This document shows positions 47,863 through 48,130 of a stretch of DNA of 48,130 nucleotides, one piece after another. The DNA lies in the NCBI RefSeq assembly GCF_001625565.1, contig NZ_AUXS01000023.1, positions 1-48,130 on the forward strand, written 5' to 3'. The DNA comes from Pseudoalteromonas luteoviolacea NCIMB 1944 (GTDB lineage: Bacteria; Pseudomonadota; Gammaproteobacteria; Enterobacterales; Alteromonadaceae). The notes under the pieces were generated by a model. The model saw only the letters and a program-made list of their open reading frames with translations, had not been told where the DNA came from and searched no databases. Numbering within the stretch: the stretch's first letter is position 1; each line of letters starts with the position of its first letter. Position numbers and translations under genes: made by a program.

Positions 47863-48082
47863 ACAAACTCGGCAGCCTTCCTTGAATTAGCAAACATTCC
47901 CAGATTCAACTCTCAGTAACACCCTGTTTAGGAATAACTGTCTTTCTCACATACTTGTGAGAAGGGAAATAAACTTTTCTCGTTTTAAGCTGGCTTTTTC
48001 TTTTATTTCTACTCGCTTTCGAGGCTTTTGCCTTTTAGCTAAACTACAACATATTAGGCCTTAAGGTATCTTAACGACCTTA
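47863..48082. other. Gene-free tail region
   Basis: No gene is seen. One clear hairpin (TTCTCACA at 47944-47951 with TGTGAGAA at 47956-47963, loop TACT) is followed by a pyrimidine-rich stretch (about 47970-48010). No promoter or RNA family is recognised. Confidence 0.45.
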
Positions 48083-48130
48083 CAGCATCCTAGCTGATTC
48101 TCTTCAGCATCCTGGCTGATTCTCTTCAGC
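48083..48130. repeat. 22-bp tandem repeat cut by the window edge
   Basis: Two full copies of a 22-base unit (48083-48104 and 48105-48126, one mismatch) and the first four bases of a third are visible. Each unit carries CAGC-N6-GCTG, a short inverted repeat. The period is not a multiple of three, so it is not an in-frame protein repeat. Confidence 0.75.

Noticed and set aside
48083..48130. CRISPR array or integron attC site at the right edge
   Set aside because: The 22-bp units are directly contiguous with no spacers, no cas or integrase gene is visible, and the dyads are too short for attC.

Overview
This window looks like chromosome of a marine gammaproteobacterium of the Alteromonadales, most likely Pseudoalteromonas or a close relative. 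I infer this from the mix of gene families: paired TonB-dependent receptors, several chemoreceptors, a secreted trypsin-like protease with PKD and PPC domains, paired coiled-coil porins and a BLUF photoreceptor. No rRNA, tRNA, CRISPR array or prophage was seen. Gene density is high and only the last ~950 bases are gene-poor.

Region 1 (1-9.3 kb) is an export block on the minus strand: HlyD-type adaptor, LolD/MacB-type ATPase, FtsX/MacB-type permease, then an RND adaptor and RND pump, closed by a clear intrinsic terminator at 235-262. Upstream of the HlyD gene lies a good sigma-54 (-24/-12) promoter candidate (9154-9168). A TTCCG-N4-CGGAA dyad sits about 90-100 bp further upstream. A two-component pair of the NtrY-like kinase/NtrC-like activator type is encoded at 14879-17543, and I infer that it drives the export operon.

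Region 2 (9.7-14.9 kb) holds a secreted serine protease (+), then on the minus strand an unusual HExxH-peptidase/beta-propeller/C-terminal-barrel protein and a small membrane protein behind a Fur-box-like site.

Region 3 (17.6-24.1 kb) has a hexose-6-phosphate mutarotase, a dCache chemoreceptor, a tandem pair of coiled-coil porins and a DUF454 protein. An 11-base word (TGATCTTCAAC) is shared by the mutarotase and chemoreceptor/porin control regions.

Region 4 (24.2-28.7 kb) has a haem-type TonB receptor (FRAP and NPDL-like boxes with a His between them), divergent from DUF4920 and PepSY-type membrane genes across a Fur box. A DUF1842-like protein and an AhpD-like protein follow.

Region 5 (28.8-33.2 kb) has a stand-alone divergent lspA and a chemoreceptor-BLUF-chemoreceptor cluster that may couple blue light to taxis.

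Region 6 (33.4-39.0 kb) has a second Fur-box TonB receptor with a CxxC plug motif overlapping a thioredoxin-like gene, a 56-residue small ORF, and a soluble hybrid kinase next to a periplasmic binding protein.

Region 7 (39-48.1 kb) has a 1212-residue LamG/tectonin-like exported protein with an Ala/Gly-rich tail, a DUF417 protein that appears internally duplicated, a CHASE-GGDEF cyclase and an RhlE helicase. It ends with a decayed 390-bp IS3-family derivative, a possible 26-residue peptide gene and a 22-bp tandem repeat cut by the window edge.
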